Below are positions 28,686 to 37,455 of a stretch of 53,473 nt of DNA, in pieces (positions within the stretch are counted from its first letter, which is position 1; every line of letters begins with the position of its first letter). Below the pieces are notes generated by a model. That model made no database searches, was not told the origin of the DNA, and saw only the letters and a list, made by a program, of their open reading frames with translations. This stretch comes from Paludibacteraceae bacterium. Lineage in GTDB: Bacteria; Bacteroidota; Bacteroidia; Bacteroidales; Paludibacteraceae. The stretch spans positions 1-53,473 of the forward strand of contig JAGCWQ010000023.1 of assembly GCA_017961765.1 (NCBI GenBank), in the 5' to 3' direction. The translations under genes were made by a program, and so were the position numbers.

Positions 28686-29304
28686 TAATCAAAGAAACAT
28701 GAAAAATTCTGATAAACACATGATTCGCCAGCCTTTTTCAGAATCATTCCTATCGCAAAGAACGAAAATAAAATTGTGAGTATACGTCGCATTACATGTA
28801 CGTTTATAGTTCTATCAGAACGGACTTATGACCTACTCGAGGGGAAACACCTCAAGAGTCCCCAAATCGTTCTTTACAATTCTTAAATATGCATTTATGA
28901 AACACTTCTATCCGGGTAAAAAATCGTCTTGATTTAGAGTTTATTAGTCTATCTATCGGAAACACCAACTCCTTAGACATTTTCCTTGAGTAAACACTCA
29001 AAAAAACGTCAAAATCAACACAATACCCATCTATCAGGAAATCACATTTCTATTTTATTGAAAGTATTCATTCTTATTTCTTCTATGTTATCTTAATACA
29101 AGGATAAACCTAAAAAGAAAACGTTGCGAAATTAAGCGTTATTATCTAAAAAAGCAAAAAAAGACACATATTTTTTTAACTTTATGTAACTTCTTTTAAA
29201 AAAGTGCACACACAGCCGACATTTTAGTTCCAAACGTCTAAAAAAAGATGCACACACTCAACACTTTACATAAAAACCGAGAAAAAAAAAACAAACTTTT
29301 ACAT
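28686..29304. other. 619-bp non-coding region, leader of the large operon
   Basis: No ORF in either direction looks like a protein. The region is very AT-rich. The only regulatory signal I can support is the minus-strand promoter at 29127-29158, which implies an untranslated leader of about 450 nt before the ATG at 28670. I do not recognise a riboswitch or attenuator in that leader. Confidence 0.5.
29127..29158 (-). promoter_or_regulatory. Predicted promoter of the eight-gene operon
   Basis: On the minus strand, TTTG (29158-29155) is followed after 20 bp by TAATTTCG (29134-29127), which matches the Bacteroidota -33/-7 consensus in all but one base. The downstream bases GCAACGTTTT are identical to those after the predicted promoter at 114-145. 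Confidence 0.45.
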
Positions 29305-29520
29305 TTAACAAAAAAGGCAAAAAGAATCGAGCAACATTTTCTTGTCTATGGCTATCACCCCTATTTCACATCCAGAAATATTGCTCGCATAGTATAATTT
29401 ACATTTATGCAAGATTACATTCCATGCGCACACGCTCAAATCACGACCTTCTTTCACCACAAACTTCTCAGTTTCGCCTACAAACGGATTCAACTCACAT
29501 AGTACTATTTGAGTTCTGCC
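29305..29520 (-). pseudogene. Detached fragment of a PQQ-propeller-like gene
   Basis: About 71 codons (from the Gly at 29520 to the stop at 29305) encode a stretch clearly homologous to an internal part of the propeller protein at 29932-31081. Shared patterns are LNPF.GE.E.FV..EG, W.V..H...LYYA, SG.EIG.I and DKK.LLD. It has no start of its own: the open frame before it runs out of frame through the end of the membrane-protein gene (29495-29911). It stops soon after DKKMLLD, well short of the full family end. I read it as the remnant of a second copy, joined to the membrane gene by a deletion. Confidence 0.7.
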
Positions 29521-29911
29521 CAAGTATATAACACAACAAAAACTTGGACAACAATAGTCCAAACACATACCCCACTATTCCCCAACAATAACTGTTCATT
29601 TTAAAATCGCCTTGAGCCAAACTCCACATACTCAACACTAAAAACAAGACTATCAACACATCGACAAAGGAAACGGCTATAAGCAAAGACCTGATGTTAA
29701 AATCCAAGGCATTGCCCACATAGCAAGCGATAAAAAATGATAACAATTGAATTCCAAATACAATCGCAAAAACAATCGTCACCTTGGAATCATATTCACC
29801 AGGACACACCAATCCATGGTAGAGAAGAACAGAAAACAAATTTGTTAGAAAAACAAATATCACAGCCTTCCTCAACAATCTCATATTTAACATTCTACTA
29901 TCGCTTCCCAT
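29495..29911 (-). CDS. Small four-helix integral membrane protein
   Basis: 138 residues with four hydrophobic segments: about residues 15-32, 45-65, 72-98 and 108-130. The ATG codons at 29893 and 29884 are alternative starts. No family is recognised. It begins 20 bp after the frameshift-extended end of the propeller gene (29932), so the two were probably co-transcribed. Its C-terminus overlaps, out of frame, the detached propeller fragment, so its last residues (GQNSNSTM) may be a product of that junction and not the native end. Small membrane proteins next to toxin loci can be immunity proteins; here that is only a contextual suggestion. Confidence 0.6.
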   Translation of the reverse strand: MGSDSRMLNMRLLRKAVIFVFLTNLFSVLLYHGLVCPGEYDSKVTIVFAIVFGIQLLSFFIACYVGNALDFNIRSLLIAVSFVDVLIVLFLVLSMWSLAQGDFKMNSYCWGIVGYVFGLLLSKFLLCYILGQNSNSTM

Positions 29912-29931
29912 TTTTCTTTCTAATCTCCTCC

Positions 29932-31081
29932 TCAGATATTTACAATTCCACCTTTTACCACCACAAATCTGTCGATAACAAAATCCCTATATTCCCCTAC
30001 TATTCCGTTGGGAGCCATAGCTACAAATGGTTGAGACCTCAGACCAGCCACATCATCCAATTGGAATATTTTCATAAACACGGAGTTCTCGCATTTCACG
30101 GATAAACAGATACACCTTACCATCCGTGACGATCGGTGCACCTATCGGGCATCTTCCTTTTAAATTCAAAGGAGTACAATCCAGCAATTCTTTCTTATCT
30201 ACGTCTATTATACCGATTTCACCCCCAGAGCGATTATCCGCATAATAGAGCCTGCGCCCATGCATTGTCACCAACCACGGTAGAATCTCATATTTCTCTC
30301 CCTCCCTCAACACAAAAATCTCGACCTCACCGGTGAACGGATTCAATTTACACATTTCTATTTTGGAAGAGACATAACCCTCATTCCATTTAGACATACA
30401 GCCATAAAGCATTTTGTCCTCTCCCATAAAAAAAGTATTAGGATAGTCACAATCCCCATTCAGTTCCCAAAGTTTATCTCCCGTATAAATGTCAAAGCCC
30501 TGGATTTTCCTAGTCGCCACTATCTCTTGGCTAATTACCACTACCACATTGTCCACTATGGGAATACAACTTCCACTTACTTCCAATCCTTTGTCTTCTT
30601 CCTTGTATTTCCATAACTTTTCACCCTTCTTAGTATAAAAAAGAAGAGTTTTATCATCCCATAATGGAATCACAAGGATAGAGGATCCTCGATTATACGA
30701 AGGGAGATAAAAGGAGTCTTGAGTTTCGACAGAAAAGCAATACTCATTTCCAAAATCAGAGAAACAAACCTTCCCCTCATTACTCGCATCATCATGTTCA
30801 AAACAACAATATTCATCAGGACTAAAGTAAACATTTCTTGGACCATATTTGGGTCGGATACTATCATTTCCAAAATGTCCGTCAGTGTACAAATAACGGT
30901 TCGTTTCATTTCCTCCTCGCACACCTTTCGTCAAAACATTCTTCTCCACGAAATAATCATCGTTTTCCGTAGCATCCAATACAACATTCCCCACATGAAG
31001 TTTGTCCTTAAAGGCCAACACGGGGAGTCCTTTATACAAGAAAAATTGTCTTACCTCGTTTATCTTTTCTATCTGTTTCAT
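29932..31081 (-). pseudogene. PQQ-propeller-like cytoplasmic protein with apparent frameshift
   Basis: The main open frame (31081-30053, 342 residues) has no signal peptide. It shows beta-propeller blades of PQQ-like type (GFDIYTGDKLWELNG, TKKGEKLWKYKEED, DGKVYLFIREMRELRVYE). It ends abruptly after RVYENIPIG. The adjacent frame from about 30075 to a stop at 29932 carries a convincing protein-like continuation (FQLDDVAGLRSQPFVAMAPN... ending VVVKGGIVNI) of about 48 residues. One base change near 30070 (GAAAATATTCCAA) would join them. The extended end falls 20 bp before the next gene, whereas the short form leaves a 141-bp gap. It may be a true pseudogene, or an intact gene with a sequencing error. 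PQQ-like propellers of this kind occur beside toxins as possible immunity proteins, but the function is not established. Confidence 0.65.
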
Positions 31082-31208
31082 TGCCTACTCTGCTAATACA
31101 AAAATGTCATTAAATTGTTTTTTTCATTGTACTCTTCAATGATTCAGTACAACTTTCTCCAAATTTCAAAAAACTTTATCATCTTTGACTTTATCCTTTA
31201 GCACCTTG

Positions 31209-31549
31209 CTAAATCGGAGATTCCAATCGGCAGCGGGAATGCGCCTGATTGTTTTCCTCCATCGTTCTCACAAAGTTACTTATATCAAAATCATTCTCAC
31301 CTATTGTCTTCTCGATTTTTTACAGATATCCAGAAGTTCTTCTTGTTTCACAACGGGAATATTTTGAACTACTTTTTCGTAGCAAAAAACGTCCGAGATG
31401 GGAGAAAGATCAAAATCCTCGTACATCTCTCTTTTATCAAAATAAAAATTGCAAAGGCCATAGATTAATTCTAACTTTGCTATTAGTAGAGAATAACAAA
31501 AATAAATTTTGATTCTTTTCGCCACAGACGATTCAGAATCGGCATACAA
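31209..31549 (-). pseudogene. Small gene broken by a homopolymer frameshift
   Basis: The first frame (31549-31301, about 82 codons) has a believable sequence (IYGLCNFYFDKREMYEDFDL...KQEELLDICKK) but ends with a few odd residues (SRRQ). Adding one A to the run TGTAAAAAATCG near 31320 continues it as IEKTIGENDFDISNFVRTME...CRLESPI to a stop at 31209, giving about 113 residues. The only in-frame start is a TTG at 31549, with a stop three codons upstream, so the 5' end may also be missing. The family is not recognised; the length suits an immunity-type or similar small cytoplasmic protein. It lies head to head with the gene at 31570. Confidence 0.5.
31449..31479 (+). promoter_or_regulatory. Possible promoter of the EEP-family gene
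   Basis: TTGC (31449-31452) and TAACTTTG (31472-31479) are 19 bp apart and match the Bacteroidota -33/-7 pattern. This gives a leader of about 85 nt before the ATG at 31570. The site lies inside the broken gene on the opposite strand, which fits that gene no longer being functional. Confidence 0.4.
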
Positions 31550-31569
31550 TTCATTCTAACAACCTGAAA

Positions 31570-32661
31570 ATGAAAGTTATTAAAACACTCGGTTTCATTA
31601 CTGCATTTTTGGCTTTAGCCGTAGGTCTATTTTTTGCATACGCCACTCTAGCCGACTATCAACCCCAAGAGAAAGAGGAAATTTTCCGTTCCGAACGCTG
31701 CGACACGATAAAAGTGGGTGATACCATCTCCATCCTATCATGGAACATCGGTTACGCAGGCCTCGACAAAAATATGGATTTCTTCTATGACGGAGGGACA
31801 AAAGTCCGCCCAGAAGAGGAGGCCACAAAGAACAATATCAACCAAATAGCCAATTTTGTGGAGAAGAACGACTCCATCAACTTCATCTTCTTACAAGAGA
31901 TCGACCAAAAGGCCAAACGTAGCTACTACTTCAACCAAGTGGAGGAGATAGACAAAAGGTTGCCGTCACACTCCTCTTACTTCGCCATGAACTACAATGT
32001 GAAATACGTTCCATTGCCTATTCACGAGCCTATGGGATCCGTCATATCAGGCATCAACACACTCGCCAACATCACCCCCCGTTTGGCAGAGAGAGGTGCC
32101 TTCCCCTTCAATTTCGAATGGCCAAGGAAAGTCTTCTTGCTAGACCGATGCTTTTTAGCCCTCTATTATCCGCTGGACAACGGCAAAGAATTGGTTCTCA
32201 TCAACACCCACAATTCGGCATTCGACGACAACGGGGCCATCCGCAAGGCTGAACTCAACCTATTCCGCAACTTCTTGATGTCTGAATACGATAAAGGAAA
32301 CTACGTAATCACAGGAGGCGACTTCAATCAATGTCCTCTAAACTTGAACACCGACTTTGGCAAAGAGCCGTTTGATTTTGACGACTACGTAGCCATTCCC
32401 GACACACTGCTTCCGAATGATTGGCACTACGTTTTTGACAATTCCGTCCCATCCAATCGCCGGGTTGTAGAACCTTATCAATACGGGAAAACAAAAATCA
32501 CGTTGATCGATTTCTTCATCACATCCCCCAACGTGGATGTAAACTACATCAAATGTATGGATTTGAAGTTTGAGAATTCCGACCACAACCCCATCATAGG
32601 TTCCTTCACCTTGAAAAAAGAAGAGACTGCCGAACTCTCAAAAGAGGCAGATAATAATTAA
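31570..32661 (+). CDS. Membrane-anchored endonuclease/exonuclease/phosphatase-family protein
   Basis: 363 residues. An N-terminal hydrophobic helix (about residues 7-27) without a clear cleavage site probably anchors it to the inner membrane with the domain facing the periplasm. The EEP fold is shown by SWNIGYAG (N59), the metal-binding Glu in FLQEID (E110), NTHNSAFDD, the GGDFN motif (D251, N253) and the terminal SDHNP (D338, H339). All residues expected for Mg-dependent phosphoester hydrolysis are present. The substrate cannot be told; relatives act on nucleic acids, phosphoinositides or sphingomyelin. It is followed after 41 bp by the ABC exporter genes and may be co-transcribed with them. 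Confidence 0.85.
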   Translation: MKVIKTLGFITAFLALAVGLFFAYATLADYQPQEKEEIFRSERCDTIKVGDTISILSWNIGYAGLDKNMDFFYDGGTKVRPEEEATKNNINQIANFVEKNDSINFIFLQEIDQKAKRSYYFNQVEEIDKRLPSHSSYFAMNYNVKYVPLPIHEPMGSVISGINTLANITPRLAERGAFPFNFEWPRKVFLLDRCFLALYYPLDNGKELVLINTHNSAFDDNGAIRKAELNLFRNFLMSEYDKGNYVITGGDFNQCPLNLNTDFGKEPFDFDDYVAIPDTLLPNDWHYVFDNSVPSNRRVVEPYQYGKTKITLIDFFITSPNVDVNYIKCMDLKFENSDHNPIIGSFTLKKEETAELSKEADNN

Positions 32662-32702
32662 CGAAGTAGTTCAGAAAGAAATAATCCAGAAACTCACGAA
32701 GG

Positions 32703-34439
32703 ATGAAAAAAATCAAACTAGTCATCAAATATCTCACTCCGCATTGGAAATTAGCCTTGGCGGCTCCCCTGCTCGTCCTGTTGGAAGTGGCGGCAGAAGT
32801 GATCCAACCCGAATTGATGTCTGAAATAGTAAACAAAGCGGTAGTCGGTGGCGACCAATCGGTCATCTTACCATTAGGATTGAAAATGCTCGTCACCACC
32901 CTCATCGGATTGGTTGGCGGTATTCTATCCATCTATGCGGCAGGGAAAGTATCCTACGCATTCGGAGCCGACATGCGGAAAAGTCTTTTCGAGAAAATCA
33001 CCCATTTCTCATTCGAGAACTTAGACAAGATGGAAAGTGCGTCGCTCATCACCCGCATGACCAACGACGTGACACGCATACAACAAGTGGTACAAGCCTC
33101 CATGCGATTGCTCTTCCGGGCTCCGTTCCTTTTCATCGGAGCCTTCTTCATGGTTCTTTCCATGAACGCAAGCATAACAGGCATCTTGCTTGCCCTGCTC
33201 CCTATCCTACTTTTCTGCATCATCTCGATTTTGAAACGTTCCTACCCGCTCTTCATGAAGGTTCAAGAGAAGACGGACAAACTCAATTCCGTGACCCAAG
33301 AGAATTTGGCCGGAATACGAGTAATCAAAGCCTACGTGCAGGAAGAGGGCGAAAAGAAGAGGTTTGCGGAAGCCAACAACGACTTGACCGACACGTCCCT
33401 CAAGGCACGAAAAATCATGATGTACATGATGCCTTCGCTATCCCTCGCCATCAACATCGGCATCGTCCTCGTCATCTGGGTGGGAGGAACAAAAGTGGAT
33501 GCAGGCGAAATGAACATCGGTGAAATCATGGCTTGTACAAACTACCTCTCGCAAATTCTCATCTCCCTCATGATGGCCTCCATGGTTATCATGAACATCA
33601 CCGAAGCCCAAGCCTCCTTGACACGAATACAAGAAGTTTTGGAGACCCAAAACCGTCCAGACGACGATGGCGGAGATTTGAATCTTGAGAGAATAGAAGA
33701 ATTAGAATTCGACAATGTCTTTTTCAAATACGAAGGAAAGACAAAAGAAGAGGAAAAAGAGGTGGATCACATGGCATTGAAAGGCATATCCTTTAAACTA
33801 AAAAGAGGTGAGACCTTGGCCATCATCGGTGGTACTGGTTCTGGAAAGACGACCCTTGTCAACCTTATTCCAAGATTTTATGACGCCACAAGCGGAAGCG
33901 TAAAAATCAATGGGAAAGACATCAAATCGTATAAACGCGAAGAGATCCGCAAGCAGATCGGAACAGTCATGCAAAAGCCGCTTCTCTTCTCTGAGAGCAT
34001 AGCGGAAAACATCAAATGGGGCAAAGAAGATGCCTCCGACGAAGAGATCAAAGCCTGCTGCAAAGAGGCTCAAATAGACGACTTCATCTCCTCTCTGAAA
34101 GAGGGATACGACTATATTTTGGGACAAAGTGCCAACAACCTGTCAGGAGGTCAGAAGCAACGCATCAGCATTGCTCGGACGCTAATCCGCAAGCCAGAAC
34201 TCATCATTCTGGACGACAGCCTAAGTGCCGTCGATTTCAAGACGGAAGCGGCCATCCGACATGTCTTGACCGAATTGGATTCCACCAAAATCATCATTGC
34301 GCAACGCATCAGTTCCATCAAGGAGGCCGACAAAATCCTCCTTCTGGAAAACGGCAATATGGTAGGCTACGGCACTCACGAGGAACTCATCCGTGACAAC
34401 ACTGTTTACCAAGAGATTCTCAACTCCCAAACCAATTAA
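32703..34439 (+). CDS. ABC exporter half-transporter, degenerate-site subunit
   Basis: 578 residues: an N-terminal six-helix transmembrane domain (about 1-330) and a C-terminal ATPase domain. The Walker A motif GGTGSGKTTL starts at residue 376 and the signature LSGGQKQR at 480. The Walker B reads LIILDDS, with Asp505 replacing the catalytic Glu, and the switch His is replaced by Gln534 (IIAQRISS). This pair of changes is typical of the half of a heterodimeric exporter (BmrC, TM287 type) that contributes to the non-hydrolysing site. It should pair with the product of the next gene. The substrate is likely a drug or lipid-like molecule but is not determined. Confidence 0.9.
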   Translation: MKKIKLVIKYLTPHWKLALAAPLLVLLEVAAEVIQPELMSEIVNKAVVGGDQSVILPLGLKMLVTTLIGLVGGILSIYAAGKVSYAFGADMRKSLFEKITHFSFENLDKMESASLITRMTNDVTRIQQVVQASMRLLFRAPFLFIGAFFMVLSMNASITGILLALLPILLFCIISILKRSYPLFMKVQEKTDKLNSVTQENLAGIRVIKAYVQEEGEKKRFAEANNDLTDTSLKARKIMMYMMPSLSLAINIGIVLVIWVGGTKVDAGEMNIGEIMACTNYLSQILISLMMASMVIMNITEAQASLTRIQEVLETQNRPDDDGGDLNLERIEELEFDNVFFKYEGKTKEEEKEVDHMALKGISFKLKRGETLAIIGGTGSGKTTLVNLIPRFYDATSGSVKINGKDIKSYKREEIRKQIGTVMQKPLLFSESIAENIKWGKEDASDEEIKACCKEAQIDDFISSLKEGYDYILGQSANNLSGGQKQRISIARTLIRKPELIILDDSLSAVDFKTEAAIRHVLTELDSTKIIIAQRISSIKEADKILLLENGNMVGYGTHEELIRDNTVYQEILNSQTN

Positions 34440-34464
34440 TCCATCCATCTAAAATCGAAAAGAA

Positions 34465-36282
34465 TTGAAAGCACTCAATAACAACGGACCACAACGACGG
34501 ATGAGCGACATGGCACGCCCCGTTGAAAAAGCAAACGATTCATGGTCAACCATCAAACGACTATTCTCCTATTGGAAGAGTTCCCGATGGAAACTAATCT
34601 TCGTCATGATCTGTTCGACGGCAGAGGTCGGGCTCCAACTTTTAGCACCACTCCTCATCGGAAAATCAATCGACGAATGCATCAACTTGGCTTACCAAGA
34701 AGGAGGCTCTGTCGATTTCGAAAAGCTCCAATGGACGCTAATCGCTTTGACGCTCGTCTATATTGGCAGTGCGGTTTGCAGTTGGCTCCAAGAATACTTA
34801 ATGGCGATTGCCTCCCTCAACATCGTACGGACTATCCGAGAGGAGATGATCGAGAAACTACACACACTAAGCATCCGCTTCTTCGACACGAAACTCAGAG
34901 GCGAAACCATGAGTCACTTCACCAACGATGTGGAACTCATCCGGGATGCGCTCGGGCGAACGGTCATCCAACTCATCAGCAGCGTATTCACCCTCGTCGG
35001 AACAGCCTTTCTCATGCTATCCCTTAGCCTCGAGCTCACGGGCATGGTGTGTCTCACCATCCCATTAGTCATCCTGCTCAGCAAATTCGTCATGACCCGT
35101 ACCCGAAAGTTCTTTTCGGAGCAACAACAAGCGTTGGGCAACTTGAACGGAATGATTGAGGAGAATATCGTCGGCATGAAAGTCATCCGAAGTTTCGGAC
35201 AAGAGGCTAAACAGACAGAGAAATTTGACCAACTAAACAAGAAACTTCAGGACACAGGAAGCTCCGCACAAATCTATAGTGGTATTCTCATGCCACTTAT
35301 GCGAGTATTGGACAACCTATCCTACATCATCGTCACCATAGCAGGAAGTTTTCTGGCATCCAGAGGGTCCATCACAGTCGGAGTCATCCAATCATTCCTA
35401 CTCTACTCCCGCAACTTCCAGCGTCCAGTGAACCAGATTGCCACTCAATTCAACTCCGTCCAATCAGCCATTGCCGGTGCGGAACGAATATTCAAATTAC
35501 TGGACGAAAAGCCAGAAATTACAGATAAGGCAGACGCAGAAATATTAGAAGGAACCGTCGGAAGAGTTAAATTCGACCATGTGACGTTCGGTTATGAAAA
35601 GGGCAAACCTATAGTAAAAGACATCTCCTTCACAGCAGAGCCAGGAGAAGTGATCGCCATCGTAGGAGGAACTGGAGCAGGGAAAAGTACCCTCATCAAT
35701 CTGCTCACTCGATTCTATGACATAGACGAAGGCAGTATCACCATCGATGGGAAAGAGATCAGCAACCTCACCCAACATAGCCTCCGCAACGCATTGGGCA
35801 TCGTCCTACAAGAGCCGTTCTTGTTTTCAGAGACCATCAAATATAACATCGGATACGGAAAACCCGATGCCACGGAAGAGGAGATATGCCAGGCAGCCCA
35901 AACCGCCAACGCCTATCATTTCACCATCCGCCTTGCCGATGGTTTTGAGACCGTGCTCCACGAACAAGGAGAAGACATCAGCCACGGACAACGTCAGTTG
36001 CTCACCATCGCACGAGCTGTGCTTGTCAACGCACCGATTCTCATCCTCGACGAGGCAACCAGCAACATCGACACCCGTACGGAAATCTTGATTCAGAAAG
36101 CCATCGCCAATTTGACGCAAGGGAAAACATGTTTCATCATCGCCCATAGGCTCAGCACCATCAAGAATGCAGACAAGATCCTTGTAATGGAGAATGGCAG
36201 AATCGTCGAATCAGGCGAACACGAAGAACTCATTCAAAAGGGAGGAGTCTATGAAAAGATTTACAGTAGTCAATTTGAGTAA
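34465..36282 (+). CDS. ABC exporter half-transporter, catalytic subunit
   Basis: 605 residues from a TTG at 34465, or 593 from the ATG at 34501. I keep the TTG because the intervening NNNGPQRR segment resembles the N-termini I recall for Bacteroidota relatives, but either start is possible. A six-helix transmembrane domain is followed by an ATPase domain with Walker A GGTGAGKS (401-408), Walker B ILDEATS with the catalytic Glu530, and the switch His561 (IIAHRLST). The signature is ISHGQRQ, with His507 where the consensus has Gly. That matches its partner's degenerate Walker B, since the two form the same inactive composite site. It begins 25 bp after the first half-transporter gene and ends before a terminator. 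Confidence 0.9.
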   Translation: MKALNNNGPQRRMSDMARPVEKANDSWSTIKRLFSYWKSSRWKLIFVMICSTAEVGLQLLAPLLIGKSIDECINLAYQEGGSVDFEKLQWTLIALTLVYIGSAVCSWLQEYLMAIASLNIVRTIREEMIEKLHTLSIRFFDTKLRGETMSHFTNDVELIRDALGRTVIQLISSVFTLVGTAFLMLSLSLELTGMVCLTIPLVILLSKFVMTRTRKFFSEQQQALGNLNGMIEENIVGMKVIRSFGQEAKQTEKFDQLNKKLQDTGSSAQIYSGILMPLMRVLDNLSYIIVTIAGSFLASRGSITVGVIQSFLLYSRNFQRPVNQIATQFNSVQSAIAGAERIFKLLDEKPEITDKADAEILEGTVGRVKFDHVTFGYEKGKPIVKDISFTAEPGEVIAIVGGTGAGKSTLINLLTRFYDIDEGSITIDGKEISNLTQHSLRNALGIVLQEPFLFSETIKYNIGYGKPDATEEEICQAAQTANAYHFTIRLADGFETVLHEQGEDISHGQRQLLTIARAVLVNAPILILDEATSNIDTRTEILIQKAIANLTQGKTCFIIAHRLSTIKNADKILVMENGRIVESGEHEELIQKGGVYEKIYSSQFE

Positions 36283-36307
36283 GAAAAATTCATAGAAATT
36301 TAAAGGG

Positions 36308-36351
36308 AAACGGATTGCACCAAAGAGATGGAACAATCCGTTTCTATTTTT
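36308..36351 (+). terminator. Terminator between the ABC exporter and menE
   Basis: AAACGGATTG (36308-36317) and CAATCCGTTT (36334-36343) form a perfect 10-bp stem with a 16-nt loop, followed on the plus strand by CTATTTTT. It lies between two converging genes (stops at 36282 and 36359). On the minus strand the stem is followed by CCCTTTAAATTT, so it may also serve menE, less well. Confidence 0.8.
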
Positions 36352-36358
36352 CACATAT

Positions 36359-37399
36359 TCATTTACGCTTTATTTTTCCCGACTCCGTCCGTTCAAAATG
36401 ATCGAGGAAATGGATTTCCTTAGGCATTTCATAAGGAGAAAGAGTTTTCTGCAAAAAATATTCCAATGCAAACGTAGGATATGGAAAGCCCTCTATCTTC
36501 AACACCACCATCTGACCATATTTAGGATCGGGGAGTCCGACAAAGTAAAACGGACGAGAAATAAGGGAAGCCACCTTTTTCTCCAAAATCTCGGGATGGA
36601 CCTTAACCCCACCCGTATTGATGACATTATCCCAACGTCCCTTCCAAAGAAAAGAGGTTTCTGTAAGTAAATCAACCACGTCATTCGTCACGAAAGGTTC
36701 CGAAGAGAGATAATCCGCAGAAATGACAAGGCACCCTCTATCATCTTGTTTAAAAGAGACGGATGGCAAAGCATGATAAACAAGCATACCATCAGTAGAG
36801 AGATCATTCAAATCAGCCAAAGCCACATGGGAGACAGTCTCCGTCATTCCATAGGAAACATACGTATGAAGGGAGAGAGAACGTAACCAATTGGCATCTT
36901 CCTGAGCAAGAGGAGAACCTCCCACCAAAAGATTTCGCACATGAGACAAACGGGAGGCACCATCACTAGAACGTCTCAAAGAATAGACCTGCATAGGCAC
37001 CATCGAAACCAAATCGAAGTTCCCTTGTAATAGCGGAGCCGAAGATGGCTTTTCAAGACAAAGATTACAACCGCTGACCAAAGCTCGCACTACCATCATC
37101 TTACCCGCAATGTATTGTGTAGACAAGCATAACAGAAGAGAAGAGGTCTCCCCTATTCGAAAAAAATCATTAGTTCGGCGAGCAGACTCACGCATGGTAT
37201 CCTTTGACAACCGGATCGGCTTAGGAGTTCCCGTCGAACCCGAAGTATTCCCCATTACAAAATCCGAATCATCAAACCAAGCCAATAAGAAATCCGCGAA
37301 TGCATTATCTCCGTCTGTGATGGAAAGAAGGGATGCACTATCCTTCAATCGTTCCACCTCATAACAGACACCATTAATTTTCAAGCTATTTTCTGTCAT
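36359..37399 (-). CDS. menE: o-Succinylbenzoate-CoA ligase
   Basis: 346 residues. It belongs to the AMP-forming acyl-CoA synthetase family and should ligate CoA to o-succinylbenzoate in menaquinone synthesis in the cytoplasm. Visible motifs are the phosphate-binding loop NTSGSTGTPKP (residue 51 onward), YGMTET, the hinge region NTGGVKVHPEILEKKV and the terminal SGKIKRK with the expected catalytic Lys (about 342). The length suits the short MenE proteins of Bacteroidales. The start at 37399 is favoured: the 34-codon upstream extension to 37501 runs through a terminator hairpin and a promoter and encodes unlike sequence. No other men genes are present here, so MenE rather than another ligase of the family is assigned from sequence alone. 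Confidence 0.85.
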   Translation of the reverse strand: MTENSLKINGVCYEVERLKDSASLLSITDGDNAFADFLLAWFDDSDFVMGNTSGSTGTPKPIRLSKDTMRESARRTNDFFRIGETSSLLLCLSTQYIAGKMMVVRALVSGCNLCLEKPSSAPLLQGNFDLVSMVPMQVYSLRRSSDGASRLSHVRNLLVGGSPLAQEDANWLRSLSLHTYVSYGMTETVSHVALADLNDLSTDGMLVYHALPSVSFKQDDRGCLVISADYLSSEPFVTNDVVDLLTETSFLWKGRWDNVINTGGVKVHPEILEKKVASLISRPFYFVGLPDPKYGQMVVLKIEGFPYPTFALEYFLQKTLSPYEMPKEIHFLDHFERTESGKIKRK

Positions 37400-37417
37400 A
37401 ACAACACGATTACTACA

Positions 37418-37447
37418 CAAAGATATATGCTGTCGTGGAAATAGAAA
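37418..37447 (-). promoter_or_regulatory. Predicted menE promoter
   Basis: On the minus strand TATCTTTG (37425-37418) is a full match to the -7 consensus TAnnTTTG, with TTTC (37447-37444) 18 bp upstream as a weak -33 box. Transcription would start about 10-15 nt before the ATG at 37399. The site lies just after the terminator of the giant upstream gene. Confidence 0.55.
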
Positions 37448-37455
37448 AGAGAAAT

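Noticed and set aside
28841-28863. Hairpin GGGGA...TCCCC in the operon leader as a terminator or riboswitch stem
   Set aside because: Only five base pairs with a 13-nt loop and no T-run; too weak to support.
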